Part shown: piece by piece, positions 45,401-58,192 of the stretch
Position numbering within the stretch: position 1 is the first letter of the stretch
Layout of the letters: every line of letters starts with the position of its first letter
Source: Sipunculus nudus
Taxonomy: Eukaryota > Annelida > Sipuncula > Golfingiida > Sipunculidae
DNA length: 64,000 bases
Direction of reading: 5' to 3'
NCBI GenBank assembly: GCA_026874595.1
Contig: CM049307.1
Location: 3,619,579-3,683,578 of the forward strand
Translations under genes and position numbers: made by a program
Notes under the pieces: generated by a model
The model's input: the letters and a program-made list of their open reading frames with translations, nothing else
Told to the model about the DNA's origin: nothing
Database searches by the model: none

Positions 45401-46605
45401 CTGGGGAGCTGAGCTCTTGCAAACTGCATAACACTAGCTTGATGTAAACAATTTGTTACATGGTGCTTGAAAACTTGAATAAAATCTACAGTTTTTGATC
45501 AACTGGTTTCAAATTTTTGGTGTTAACAGACAAAATGCTAACAAAAACATGCTGAGAAAATTAAATCCACAGTACTTACAGTAAAAAAACGTGCCATGGT
45601 CAAAGTTGGGCAAAATTTAAGGTACCAATTTTTTATTTTTGTTAATATTTTAAAAAATTTAAAAGATTTTGATCTAATTTTGGGTATACAATTTAATTTT
45701 GATAAACTAAAGTTATATTACTGGAAAAAAAGTCCATAGCTTTAACAAGTTTTGTGTTAAGTGATCAAATATCTTTCCTGATTTTTTACAAAATGCATTA
45801 TGTTTGGGGCCATAACTTTTTTAAATTATATAATACAGACATAATTTCTGGCATGTACATAGGAACTATATAGAAGAATATTTATGGTAAATATGAGGGA
45901 AAACAGATGAGTGGTTTGGATATTAGGCAGTCCTGAAGTGTGAAAATAGGTTTTTAATAAAAAATTGAGGTTTTTCCTTAATTTCTCAAAGGAACGAAGT
46001 CGCAAAGACCCAGTTTTCGGCTTGGTAGGAGATCTTGGGGACATCTAACATTATGCTGAATTTTGGATTCCTAGGTCTTACGGTTTCAAAACGTGCCACA
46101 TCTACGGACGGACGGACGGACGGACGGACGGACGGACGGACGGACAGACGGACGGACGACGGACAATGGACCACGACTATAGCTCAGATGACTTATAGTC
46201 AGCTGAGCTAAAAATAGAGAATGAAATGTGAAAAATTGGGAAAATACAGGCAACACCACTAGTCTGCAGTAACTGGTGAAACACTCAAGGATCAATATGC
46301 ATGCAAAAAATCATGGTGATCAATGCATTATTTTTTCAGATACTGGTGCTTCTGTATCAAATTTTAATTATTCGGGGGGGGGGGGGGGTTACTTACAAGC
46401 CCCATATCTTGAAGGATATGGGTAAAAGAGACCCTAATTTCTGGTTTCCAAGGAGATTTTTCAAGGACCTCTCTGGTCTGGATGCTAAGTAAGAAGATTC
46501 ATTAATGCCCTGTAAACGGGCCACGGGAAGGCACGACGGCTGGACAGACAGATGACGGACAAGGTGATCACTATACCTCAGATGACTTTCAGTCAGCTGA
46601 GCTTA
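42485..46605 (+). repeat. AGGTCA-rich repeat element, split by copy B
   Basis: Start ACTAGTGGCTCATGGGCCAT then GACACTCAGCTGAATTC; end CAGATGACTTTCAGTCAGCT then GAGCTTAAAA, i.e. termini related to the CAAGGGACCC family. The inside has about 300-bp units with TTTCAAGGAGATTTTTC-like blocks, the same family as 47,864-49,060 in opposite orientation. Interrupted at 43,561-46,213. Confidence 0.65.
43561..46213 (+). repeat. CAAGGGACCC-family element, long copy B (2.65 kb)
   Basis: Collinear with copy A along its whole length, with only small differences, including both termini, both inner modules and a longer (GGAC)n tract (46,105-46,150). Sequence flanking it matches a neighbouring repeat unit without the insertion (about 43,275-43,300), which fixes its borders to within a few A residues. 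Confidence 0.88.
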
Positions 46606-46794
46606 AAACTGGCTTTCTGTATCCCTAACTTTTTTTTATTATTTTCTGAACTCAAGATTTTGACATATATTGACCTGACAAAGATAGGATCACTTGATGG
46701 ATCAACTGTCTGTCTTTGAATTTACAAAAAATGAATAAATTGTAAAAGAATTGTGACATAGTGAAGATGAGACACTGCTGACAGTTAGTATTAT

Positions 46795-47385
46795 GTGTAT
46801 ATGTTACGAGCTGTAGTATAAAGTGTATATGTTATGAGCTGTAGTATTGTGTATATGTTATGAGCTGTAGTATTGTGAATATGTTATGAGCTGTAGTATT
46901 ATGTGTATATGTTTTGAGCTGTAGTATTATGTGTATATGTTATGAGCTGTAGTATTATGTGTACATGTTTTGAGCTGTAGTATTATGTGTACATGTTTTG
47001 AGCTGTAGTATTATGTGTATATGTTATGCGCTGTACTATTATGTATATATGTTATGCGCTGTAGTTTTATGTGTATATGTAATGAGCTGTACTATTTTAT
47101 GTGTATATGTAATGAGCTGTACTATTTTATGTGTATATGTAATGAGCTGTACTATTTTATGTGTATATGTTATGAGCTGTACTATTTTATGTGTATATGT
47201 AATGAGCTGTAGTATTGTGTATATGTTATGACCTGTAGTATTTTGTGTATATGTTATGAGCTATAGTATTATGTGTATATGTTATGAGCTGTAGTATTAT
47301 GTGTTTATGTTGTGAGCTGTAGTATTATGTGTATGTGTTTTGAGCTGTAGTATTTTGTGTGTATGTTTTGAGCTGTAGTATCAAC
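46795..47385. repeat. 28-29-bp minisatellite, about 20 copies
   Basis: Unit GAGCTGTAGTATTATGTGTA then TATGTTAT, with TTTATG and TGTAATGAGC variants clustered in the middle. Open frames through it are repeat artefacts. Confidence 0.93.
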
Positions 47386-47863
47386 AAATCAGTTCTAATG
47401 AAATGACACTTAGCTGAATAACATTTTAGACTTTTCAATAAGTAAATGTGTGCTTGGTGAAGAGCTAGATCATTCAAACTAGTCCAAAATTCCAAACACT
47501 TCTGTCAGGTGCCAGCTTGTTTAACTCATCCTTGCAACTTATCAATATTTAAACACAATTTTGACAAGTACAGCCTGATAGATGTCACTGTGATCCAACA
47601 AATCTTTGGAAAACAAGGTCTGATTTTTAAATCAACTCAAAATACAAATTTAACCACATGTGAATAATTTACATGTGATGTGCAGCATGCTGAGTGGTAT
47701 TCATCTTCCTTCATGATCAATCATATCTGCCACAACCTGCCAATCATTTAACCCTGATGAGTCTCAGATGTTCAAAAATTAAAACACTCCTTTAATCCAA
47801 CTAGGCTTGGTTTTAACATAAATCTTTACAGAATTATTATTTATCAGAAGAATCAGGATCAAT
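47386..47863. other. No recognised feature
   Basis: AT-rich, no coding signal. Confidence 0.5.
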
Positions 47864-49060
47864 TTTTAGCTCAGCTGACTGAAAGTCATCTGAGCTATAG
47901 CAATCACCCTTTGTCCGGCGTCCGGCCGGCCGTCTGGCACAAATCTTAACCATTAGACCTAGAAACTTCTAACTGTACATTCAGGGAGGTTTGGGGCAAA
48001 TCTCCTTGGAAACCTGAAATTAGGTCATGGTGACCTATATTTTATGACCTATGGGCCAAAAACATCATTTTTAGCATCCAGACAGTCAGACGGGGCACAA
48101 ATTGAATCAATAAGGCCTAGAATCCTCCAATGAGACATTTAGGGAGGTCCTAGGCAAATCTCCTTGGAAACCTAAAATTAGGTCATGGTAACCTATATTT
48201 AGTGACCTACAGGCTGAAAACATGATTTTGAGCACCCTGAATGTCAGATGGGGACAAATCGTATATTTGAAGCCTAGAATCTTTTAACTCAATATTCTAA
48301 GAGTTTCTAGGCAAATATCCATGGAAACCTGAAATTGGGTCATGGTGACCTATATTTTGTGACCTATGGGTGGAAAACATGATTTTGAGCACCAAGATAG
48401 TCAGATGGGGCACAAATAGTATCCATTAGGCCTAGAATCCTCCAACATGATATTGGGGGAGGTCTTAGGCAAATGTCCTAGGAAAATGTTGTTACCTATG
48501 AGACAAAAACTTGATTTTGAGCACCCTGAATGTCAGATGGGCACAAATCGTAACTGTTAGGCCTAGAATCTTCTAATGCAACATCCTTGGTTCTTGGCAA
48601 ATCTCCTTGGAAACCTGAAATTATGTCATGGTGACCTATATTTTGTGACCTACAGGCTGAAAACAGGATTTTGAGCATCCAGAAAGTCAGGCAGGGCACA
48701 CATTGTATTTGATAGGCCTAGAATCTTCAAAAGTAATATTCTGAGATGTCCTTGGCAAATGTCTGTGGAAAACTGAAATCAGGTCACCATGATCTATATT
48801 TTGCAACCTATCAGAAAAGATGTCATGTAAGCACCAAGACAGTCAGACAGGGCACAAATTGTATCCATTAGGCCTCGAATTTTTTAATAAAAAATTAAGG
48901 GAGGTCCTTGTCAAGTGTCCTTGGAAACTTGAAATTAGGTCATGGTGACCTATATTGTGTGACCTATGGGCTGAAAAATGGTTTTGAGCACCCAGACTGA
49001 CAAGGCACAAATTGTATCCATTACCCCTAGAATCTCCTAACATGATATCAGGGAAATAAA
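47864..49060 (-). repeat. 157-bp-period tandem repeat with AGGTCAnnnTGACCT palindromes
   Basis: Opens with TTTTTAGCTCAGCTGACTGA (the terminal hairpin in reverse) and GTCCGGCGTCCGG, then seven units sharing GGCCTAGAATCTTCTAA, CAAATCTCCTTGGAAACCTG and AAATTAGGTCATGGTGACCT. Palindromes fall at 48022, 48180, 48337, 48623, 48781 and 48937. Non-coding. Confidence 0.85.
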
Positions 49061-51695
49061 TGTTATTCAATCATACATGACCCATTTAGGATTTGCTAGA
49101 AGAATTTACCAGAACATGTCAGAATATAATAAGTTTTAATATCCTAGTTCTAATGGTTCTGTCATATAATAATGGGTAACAGTGAAAAAAAAAAAACAGT
49201 GAAACTGCAAAATACTGCAGTATACTGAAGTCTAGGATGAGGAGTGTACCATACAGAAAAATAAGGAAATATACCATCTCAGCTCACAGATAGGAAACAC
49301 CTGAAGCTTACAGTCACACAAGTCATGGGATCTGGCAATTCCTATGATATTCAGTAGCAGACAAAACATACATTTAAATTGTCAAAATTTTTACAAAGAA
49401 AAATTTAAGGGTTCTGTAAAGAAATCCCTTATTTAAATAATTCCACTAAATTTACACTCATTCATTTGGGATGGCTTAAAAATATGGAAATGACTGCACC
49501 CTCTTCCCCTTCCCCAATTAAAAAATCACGGGTCCTATGGTTTTAAATCAGGTCTTGTTAGTGAATGGATGATGGCCTTCACTCAATAACTCAGAAAATA
49601 TAGGTCACAGTGACCTACTTTTAATTTTCAACAAAGGAGCTATCCTTGCCAATGAGTGTAAACTTCTTTGGCCTTATGGTTACAATTGGTGCCTTTGTTG
49701 CTAAAGAAAACGTGGTGTTTTGATTTTTTTGCTCCATAACTCATGGAATTTAATATATGTCCCAGTGACATACTTTTAGGTTTCTACAGAATACTTATCA
49801 TTTCCTGTCAGCATATGAAGTTTGATGTCCCTGAATCTATTGGTACGTTTGCACCTTGTTTATAAGTTGGTCTCTGTTTTTGCTATCTAGCTCAATAATA
49901 ATAGTTCACAGACACCTTAACTTTGGTTTCCACAAAGGAACTTTTAAAGATCTGTTAGCATGTTAATTTAAGTTTGAACTTCCCGGGCCTTACCGTTTAG
50001 ATTTGTCCCCTGCTAAATTTCTAGCATGTACATAATAAATAGTCCTAAAGTGTAACAATTGATTTTTAATGAAAAAATGCAGCTTTTCCTTAATTTCTCT
50101 AAGGAATGAAGTTGATATGGCCAAATTTTGGATTTGGTAGGAGAACTTATATTAATAGGAACATCTAACTATAATTAATTTATATTTGTATAGGTCCAAC
50201 CATTTCAAAATGTGGAAATCAGCTTCTTTCATGGTCAATATTAAAACAGCAATACTGAAAAGGAGTTTGGTTAAATTGGGAAAAAACTTTCTAATTTTGA
50301 TCTTGCTAAACAAATATTAGATGTATTTTATTCATTTTCATGTTGGATATTATTTCACCTGTATGCTCAGGTAACCACAGGTAACCTGCTGACTCAGGTA
50401 TGCTGACAGCAGAGTCACTAAGGCCATACACACAATAAAGAACTGTTCTATGTAATTGCCATTCCTATTTTTAGTGACCAAATTTCTCTTTTTCTTTGTG
50501 GACCGTGTGACAAGGGTTCAAGTCCCCATTTCTGATGTTGCCATAGCCTGCTATTGCCTTAAGGATGTACAGGATAAGCTGAATAGCATTAACACTTTTT
50601 TGTTAAAACTAAAAGTTAAAATCAAAACACTGCATTTTAATTACAAAGCGAAATAATGGTAGTTGTTTTTTCTAACTAAAGGATAAATTTTTATACATTT
50701 ATTAAAGTACAAAATATTCATTTATACAGGTAAATCATATAAAATAAACTTTTTCTTGTTCATGTGCACTATTTTAAGAATTGTCAAAATTTTTGTATCC
50801 TCCATGGAAGCTGACAAATGTTTATGCATTTGTCTTTCCCAGTTTATTATAAAAAAAGATGGTCTGCTTGCTTCATGATTAGGTTTAAATCTGACAGATC
50901 ACAATATTACTTTGGTGTGGCCTCAGGTGTTTATAAACATACCCTTGTTGCCAGGATACCTCACCCTGCAGTTCTCCCGCAGTGCTTTGATTTTCAAGCC
51001 TTGTATGCTCTACCTTTCCATTATCCACTACATAAATAACACCCTTCATTTAAGTTTACACTCGCTGATCAATGTAGCTACTGCTAGAAACTATTTTCAT
51101 GTTTCAAATCCGAAAGAACCATATCTGTGAGTCAGCCAAGGATAAAACAGAGATGACCTTGAGGACAAAAACCGCCTGGATTAAAATTACAGACTGAACA
51201 CAAAGACTGTGTATTTTCTCTGCTTTTAGTATGTATTTACCTACCTGATTACAAGCTAGGCATAAAAAATAAACAGGTATTGCTAAATATTTGTCTAAGG
51301 AAGGAATATGCTGTGTGAAAAATTTATGAATTTTGGCCAATTATATTTCTTAAGCTTATATAATTTTGTCAAGCTACATCAACCAGAACATTTACTTGTA
51401 CAATGTTTTAATGAGCATCTACTTGATAAGTCTGAAATGTCATTTTGTCATATTACACGAACCATTTGTCACATCACTCAGTCAGTTATAGGCGCTGCAT
51501 TAATTATATTTATCTAAGGACTTGAATGTGTTTAGAGTTGTCATTTATTGAAAAATATAGCAACAGTTAACGTCATTACAACACAATACCAGTGACAGCT
51601 AGTCATAGAACTGTCAACCCTGGATGAACTGGCAAAAAACACAACAAGACCTAGCTCATAAAGCTCCAGTTTTCATTTGTATATATATATATATA
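49061..51695. other. No gene recognised; scattered diverged repeat
   Basis: 49,590-50,220 contains weak units of the AGGTCA-rich family. The rest (50,220-51,660) is AT-rich without exon-like content; 51,680-51,695 is a short TA tract. Confidence 0.5.
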
Positions 51696-52550
51696 TGTCA
51701 CAGGACAAACTCCGATCCAGTAGAATCGTCGATCAGACTTTCTACTGGGAGAAACTCTAATCAGACTTTCTACTAGTAGGAATGGCGATTCTACTAGGAC
51801 AAACTCCGATCATAGCCTCTACTAGGACAAACTCTGATCAACCAGTGACCACAACATAATAAGACTTTCTACTAGCAGAATCGGCGATTCTACTAGGACA
51901 AACTCTGATCGTGGTCTCTACTAGGACAAACTTCAATCATATAGAAATGTAGTAGTTTGATCAGAGCTTCTACTAGGACAAACTCCGATTGTAGTCTCTA
52001 CTAGGACAAACTTTCCATAATGGTCTAATTTCTGAAACCTGAGATTATGAATAAATTAAACACAGTAATATGGTAAACAAATGTTTTATTTATGATTATA
52101 CACAATATGACTTTCTAAAAGAATGAGTATATCATGATTGTTTTATACAATATACAGGACAAAGATTGTTTATTGGTTTTTAATTTGGGGTTAAACACTG
52201 GTTTATGGTAATGGTTGACATGTTAGGTTTTTTTGTAAAACCATTATATTTATTCATCGTTTTATGTACTATACTTCTAGAATTCTTGTTATTACAATAT
52301 TGTGTTGTATATGATTGCTCCTTATAGTGTACAGGGGAAATAAAGATCAGTCATCTGTATATACTGGTATAAAGTAAGTTTGTGTATAAAGTTAGAAAAT
52401 TAAAATATTCAGGAATTTTACATATAAATAAGTTGATAAACAGTTTGTGCTTACATGTGCTTATGCTTATATTTGTATTTTTTTTAATCAAATAAAATTG
52501 TATGAATATGTTTGAATGAAACATTTAGATGAATATCTGTCACTTGTATA

Positions 52551-55246
52551 TGTCAGGGTAGAGACTGCGATCTGGTAGAATCAGAGTTTCTACTGGTAGA
52601 AACTACATCGAATTCTCTGCTGGAAGAAACCACAATCAGAATCTCTACCAGTAGAAACTCCAATTCTACTGGTAGAGACTCCAATCTCAGTTCCTACCAG
52701 TAGAAACTGTGATCGATTCATGATCACATAATAAGCATACCTTTATCTAAACCTTTCAGGTGTGGCTTCTATCAATGAAAAGAAAACGAACACTTTCATA
52801 ATCATTAATCATACTTTATAATACACAAGAACACTGCAGATTCTAAACATCTTTGTTCATTGAATTGTACTTTACTATAGATAAGAACATTATGGTTTCT
52901 AAACTACTTAATTCATTTATAGTTTATTATACATAAGAACACTCTAGTTTTCAAACTTATTTCATTCATAGTTTATTATACATAAGAACACTTAGACCAA
53001 AAAAAAAACAAGAGACCCAGGGGTCTAATGTTCACTCTGTGAATTACTGTGCATTTTGGCAGGTGATTAAAAAAAATGTTTCAGAAAGATCAGTCCAAGA
53101 GTCTCAGAGGAGACTCTGTTTTGGCAGTTTATAACAAATAAATACTTAATGACATATTATGGATAAAAGTGGAAAAGACCATTACAGCCTGCTGAAAGTA
53201 GCTAAACACAGGTAGTGCTACCTGCAGGTCAAAATCATTAAGCAGTCACATGATCAATATTCCTGTGAAATTTGAAACTGAAGGCTGCGGCAGTTCCTAA
53301 GATATTTGGTAACAGACAATACATCATGTATGGAAACACATCAAGTTGTTAAATTTTACAACAGACAAAATTTAAAGTTCCGTAGAGATGCCATCTTGAG
53401 AATGACTTGACTAAATTTTTACTCAAATTATACCGCTTCCTCTAAGGAACTGTTGACTATGATATGAAGGCCAAAATATTAATGCTTTGTGACTTATCTA
53501 GTAAGAAGTGGAAAAGACCATTTTGTCCCGCAGAAAGTAGGTCAACAAAGGTGGCGCCACCTGGAGGTCAAAATCATTGACCAGTCACATGATCAATATT
53601 CCTGTGAAATTTGAAACTGAAGGCTGCAGCAGTTCCTAAGATATTTGGTAACAGACAATACATCCTGTATGGAAATCATCAAGTTGTCAAATTTTGCAAT
53701 TGTCACAATTTGAAGTTCCATAGATATGCCATCTTGAAAATGACTTAACTGAATTTATACTAAAATTATTTCCCTTCCTCCTAGTAACTGTTGACTATGA
53801 TATGAAAGCCAAAGTATTTATACTTTATGACATATCTTGGAAAAAACAGAAAAGACCATTACAGCCTGTAGAAAGTAGGTCAACACAGGTGGCACCACCT
53901 GCAGGTCAAAATCATTCAGCAGTCACATGATCAATATTCCTGTGAAATTTGAAACTGAAGGCTGCAGCAGTTCCTCAGATATTTGGTAACAGACAATACA
54001 TCATGTATAGAAACACATCAAGTTGTCATATTTTGCAATCGACAGAATTTGAAGTTCTGTAGAGACGCCATCTTGAAAAAAGACTTGATTGAATTTATAC
54101 TCAAATTATTTTCCTTACTCTATGGAACTGCTGCCTATGATATGAAGGCCAAAATATTAATACTTTATGACTTTATTTCAGAAGAAGTGGAAAAGGCCAT
54201 TTCATCCCGCAGAAAGTAGGTCAACACAGGTGGCGCCACCTGGATGTCAAAATCATTGAGCAGTCACATGATCAATATTCCTGTGAAATTTGAAACTATA
54301 GGCTGCAGCAGTTCCTCAGATATTTAGTAACAGACAATACATCCTGTATGAAAACACATCAAGTTGTCATATTTTGCGATCGACACGATTTGAAGTTCCA
54401 TAGAGACGCTATCTTGAAAATGACCTGACTGAATTTACACACAAATTATTCCCCTTCTTCTAAGGAACTGTTGACTATGATATGAAGGCCAAAATATTAA
54501 TACTTTATGACTTATCTTGGAAGAAGTGGAAAAGACCATTTCGTCACACAGAAAGTAGGTCAACATAGGTGGCGCCACCAAAAGCTTGTTTTTGCATGTC
54601 TGCGATCTTACTGGTAGGAACTTCAATTAATGATAATTAAGCCAACCAGTAGAAACTGCGATCCTACTGGTAGGATCTTCAGTTCTACAGATAGGAACTC
54701 TATTGGTGAAAATCCCAAAGTATGTTTCTGTGGTTGTTTAATAATATTATATATTTATTTAAATATTGAATATGTGAATTTTCTTAAAATATTGTGACTT
54801 TATTTCTTATGCCTTTTTCCCCCTTTAAAAACCTGTGAATTTATTTCCTATTTATTTTAAGTATGTCACAGGCAAGGAACCATTATGTTGTTAAATTATT
54901 ACCCTTGATTTTTGTTCTTCAAACAAAATAATTCACTAAGTGGGAAAGATAACAGGCAAGTATTGATAAGGTGTAAAATGTTTACCTTTAATTTTACCTT
55001 TAATGTATGTTCTTGTAACCAAACAACTCACAAGGTGTGAAAGCTGTCACAGTTAAGGTGTTAATTAGTTGTGTAATGATCAATCGCAGTTTCAACTGGT
55101 AGAAACCACAATCAGAATCTCTACCAGTGGGATCGGAGTTTCTACTGGTAGAAACTCTGATCATGGTTTCTACCAGCAGAGACTCCCATTGTAGTTTCTC
55201 CCAGTAGAAACTCCGATTCTACCAAATCGCAAACTCTACTCTGACA
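52551..55246. mobile_element. Inner foldback element nested in the first
   Basis: Arms 52,551-52,740 and 55,058-55,246 are inverted copies starting TGTCAGGGTAGAGACTGCGA (left) and TGTCAGAGTAGAGTTTGCGA (right, reverse complement), with inner motifs TTTCTACTGGTAGAAACT. Same TGTCA start and TA-rich flank as the outer element but different arm sequence, so a related family inserted into it. Confidence 0.85.
53010..54580. repeat. Four to five tandem units of about 340 bp inside the inner foldback
   Basis: GATCAATATTCCTGTGAAAT occurs at 53251, 53591, 53929 and 54270 (period 338-341). Units also share GGTGGCGCCACCTG and ATGATATGAAGGCCAAA. The left edge has CAAGAGACCCAGGGGTC, similar to the CAAGGGACCC terminus. 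Non-coding; short open frames only. Confidence 0.9.
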
Positions 55247-55711
55247 TATATAATCGTAGAATATTGTGTTTTATCATATGTGCTTGTATTTATTTTTATT
55301 TTTTTTCAAATACATAAATAAATTATTTGGTTAAAATATTACTGTGTTTTATTCTTTTTTAATCTCAGGTTTCAGAAATTAGATAAATTATGGTAAGTTT
55401 CTCCTTGTACAGACTACAACTGGAGTTTGTCCTAGTAGAGACTATGATCAGAGTTTGTCCCAGTAGAGACTACGATCGGAGTTTGTCCTAGTAGAATCGG
55501 CGATTCTACTAGTAGAAAGTCTAATTATGATGTGGTCTCTTGTTGATCGGAGTTTGTCCTAGTAGAGGCTATGATCAGAGTTTGTCCTAGTATAGAATCG
55601 CTGATCCTACTAGTAGAAAGTCTGATCGGAGTTTCTCCTAGTAGAAAGTCCGATCGGACTTTGTCCTAGTAGAATCGACAATTCTACTGGATCGGAGTTT
55701 GTCCTGTGACA

Positions 55712-57757
55712 TATATATATATATATTTATATAAACTACCCCAATGTACAGTATTTCTATGAATCTGAATAAAATTATTATAATTTCAATTTAATTTAAG
55801 CTGAATTGGTATATACATGGCCATGTAAGACACACAAATAAACTTGACTTTCATTCTCTTTCCCTATAACACTGCACATTGAGACAAACTGTGACTGAGA
55901 AAAGTGATATCTAATGTTACAAACTGATGTTTAAATTCTTAACTCAGATTAACTGAGAATATATTGAATAACATTATTAAGTTATGTACTATAAAACTAT
56001 ATGCTGAATACATACCTTATATAATGGAGTATAAAGTGCTACCACTGTGGAACTCAAAACATACAAAATCCTGCAATAGAAGGGTTTGCTCACAAGTTGT
56101 TCTTAAGAGAATAAAAACATGACTGTTTGAAATCTGTGGATAAGGGTTACCTGCAATTACGATTCAGACAAAAAAATTTGTTTCACTGCCAGATATAGAT
56201 TACAGACTGAGTATGGAAAAACCAAGGCTTTGCTAAAGTATGTCACTGAGAGATAAGCAAATATCTAAGTCTCAACAAGTGAATCAAAATCTGTTTGAAT
56301 TATAAAGTGTGCGTTCACATCTTGAAAATGGTTCTGAATAAAGATGTGCATTGCATAGCACAATTGTATATATATATATATCAACACAAGTAATTCCAAA
56401 AGTCAGAAATATACATGGCGCATATCCGAATTCATGAAGATTAGGGCATTTCCAACCTGTTGTGACACATGCTGGACATTTGCACACAAAAGAAATGAGA
56501 AATATCCGATTCTTGGTCTAACTGGACTGGTAAAGCAGGAGAGAAATAGTATTGGATATTCTTTCATGTAAAGAAAAAGAGTACTACTGAAAAAAGAGAG
56601 TGAAAAAAAAGAGTATTTAGCATCATTTTCAGGAAATCCTCGAAAAAAAGAGTGACTCTTTTAAAAAAGATTGATTTGGCAGGCCTGCAATATTTTTCAA
56701 AGAAATAGAATAATATTATACACTGAGGTTCAGATCACCAGTTATAGTCACGTTCTTGGGGTTAATTAATTGTTAAATGATCTTGATGTTGCAAATATGA
56801 ATCCTGTGCATTACACATTGTACCATGAGAAAAGGGCTATGGTGAATCAATTGGTTTATAAAACTTTATTTAATATAGATTACAGTGATTGAGCAGATAC
56901 AGAACAATTGTTGGTGGATGACTGCTTGATGTCAACCCTTTGGGAATAAATGTTATACTTCAGACATTTGCTCCCTTAACTATTTCACAATAAACCATTT
57001 TAAAATGAATTACATGAAATATATACCAGGTGAAGTATAAATTAAATAGCTAGTTATAAATATTAAAATAAGAAAAACTAAAAATATTAAAATCACAAAA
57101 ACTAATACTGGTAGACTGACCATCATGGACACTGTCCACTAAAATCATTTCTAGATAAGTCAATCTTGATACTGCCATATATTTCCTAGGCCGTTTTACC
57201 TATCACTTGTGGTGTTATCTTAGGCATTTTTACCTGGCACTGTGACTTGTCACCTTTATGCGTGGGTATGTGTTGGGCAGCTGACCATTCAACTGTAGAG
57301 TTTAACTAAGAATGATGTATCAAGAAAACTGCCATCACATCCTTTCTCAGGTGGGCGCATCATTAAAGGACAGGAATTATGTGACCCCGAACTAATATGT
57401 CTGAGCAAACTAATTGCACACTGGATAAAAGCCAGCTCAAGGATCACATGTATAATGCTAATTAACTCTGTACAAGTAAATGACCATTGACCTCTGGCAA
57501 ATGTCTGCTATAGCAATAGTGGGTCTTGATTGGCTGGATGAGGATAAACGATCTGCTGCTCCTCGTGTCCAATCAGACGGGACATGTCTTACTCTGTCAG
57601 ATAATGTAATACACAGGATTTCTCAAGAAAAACATTCCCTATATATTAAATATTATCTAAATTAATAATGGTTTCACCAGTAAACATTTTGCTCAGTTGT
57701 AAAACTTAGCTTTCAATTGTTTCACTGCATATTGTCCAAGTAAATTTGCTCTAGAAT
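55712..57757. other. Low-repeat stretch, no coding signal
   Basis: Apparently mostly single-copy. 57,350-57,600 is GC-richer with two CCAAT boxes (57529-57533 on -, 57569-57573 on +). The short open frame there (57,480-57,665) is not recognisable as protein. Confidence 0.45.
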
Positions 57758-58192
57758 GATATCTTAGGACATTAGAATAATATCTTAGGACATAAGAATG
57801 TTATCTTAGGACATTAGAATACTATCTTAGGACATTAGAATGTTATCTTAGGACATTAGAATGTTTTCTTAGGACATTAGAATACTATCTTAGGACATAA
57901 GAATATTATCTTAGGACATAAGAATGTTACCTTAGGACATTAGAATATTATCTTAGGACATAAGAATGTTATCTTAGGACATTAGAATATTATCTTAGGA
58001 CATTAGATTGTTATCTTTGGACACAAGAATATTATCTTAGAACATAAGAATATTATCTTAGGACATTAGAATGTTATCTTAGGACATTAGAATGTTATCT
58101 TAGGACATTAGAATATTATCTTAGGACATTAGAATATTATCTTAGGACATAAGAATGTTATCTTAGGACATTAGAATGTTATCTTAGGACAT
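57758..58192. repeat. 21-bp minisatellite, about 20 copies
   Basis: Unit TTATCTTAGGACATTAGAAT plus G/A; ATAAGAAT and ATTAGAAT variants alternate irregularly. Confidence 0.93.

Larger units (their letters stand above)
51696..55711. mobile_element. Foldback-type element with about 400-bp inverted repeats
   Basis: Left arm (51,696-52,100) and right arm (55,305-55,711) are inverted copies: both start TGTCACAGGACAAACTCCGA when read inwards. Each arm is itself built of short repeats such as TCTACTAGGACAAACTCCGA and CTACTAGTAG. TA repeats flank both sides. No transposase ORF. A second inverted pair lies inside. Confidence 0.88.

Noticed and set aside
46998-47231. Cys/Tyr-rich open frame (MSCTILCVYV repeats)
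   Set aside because: Translation of the 28-bp minisatellite.
50510-50530. GGTTCAAGTCC, a tRNA B-box match
   Set aside because: No A-box at the right distance and no cloverleaf; perhaps a decayed SINE fragment, not supported as a tRNA gene.
57480-57665. 61-codon open frame in GC-richer DNA
   Set aside because: No recognisable domain, no splice context that extends it, and length is within chance.
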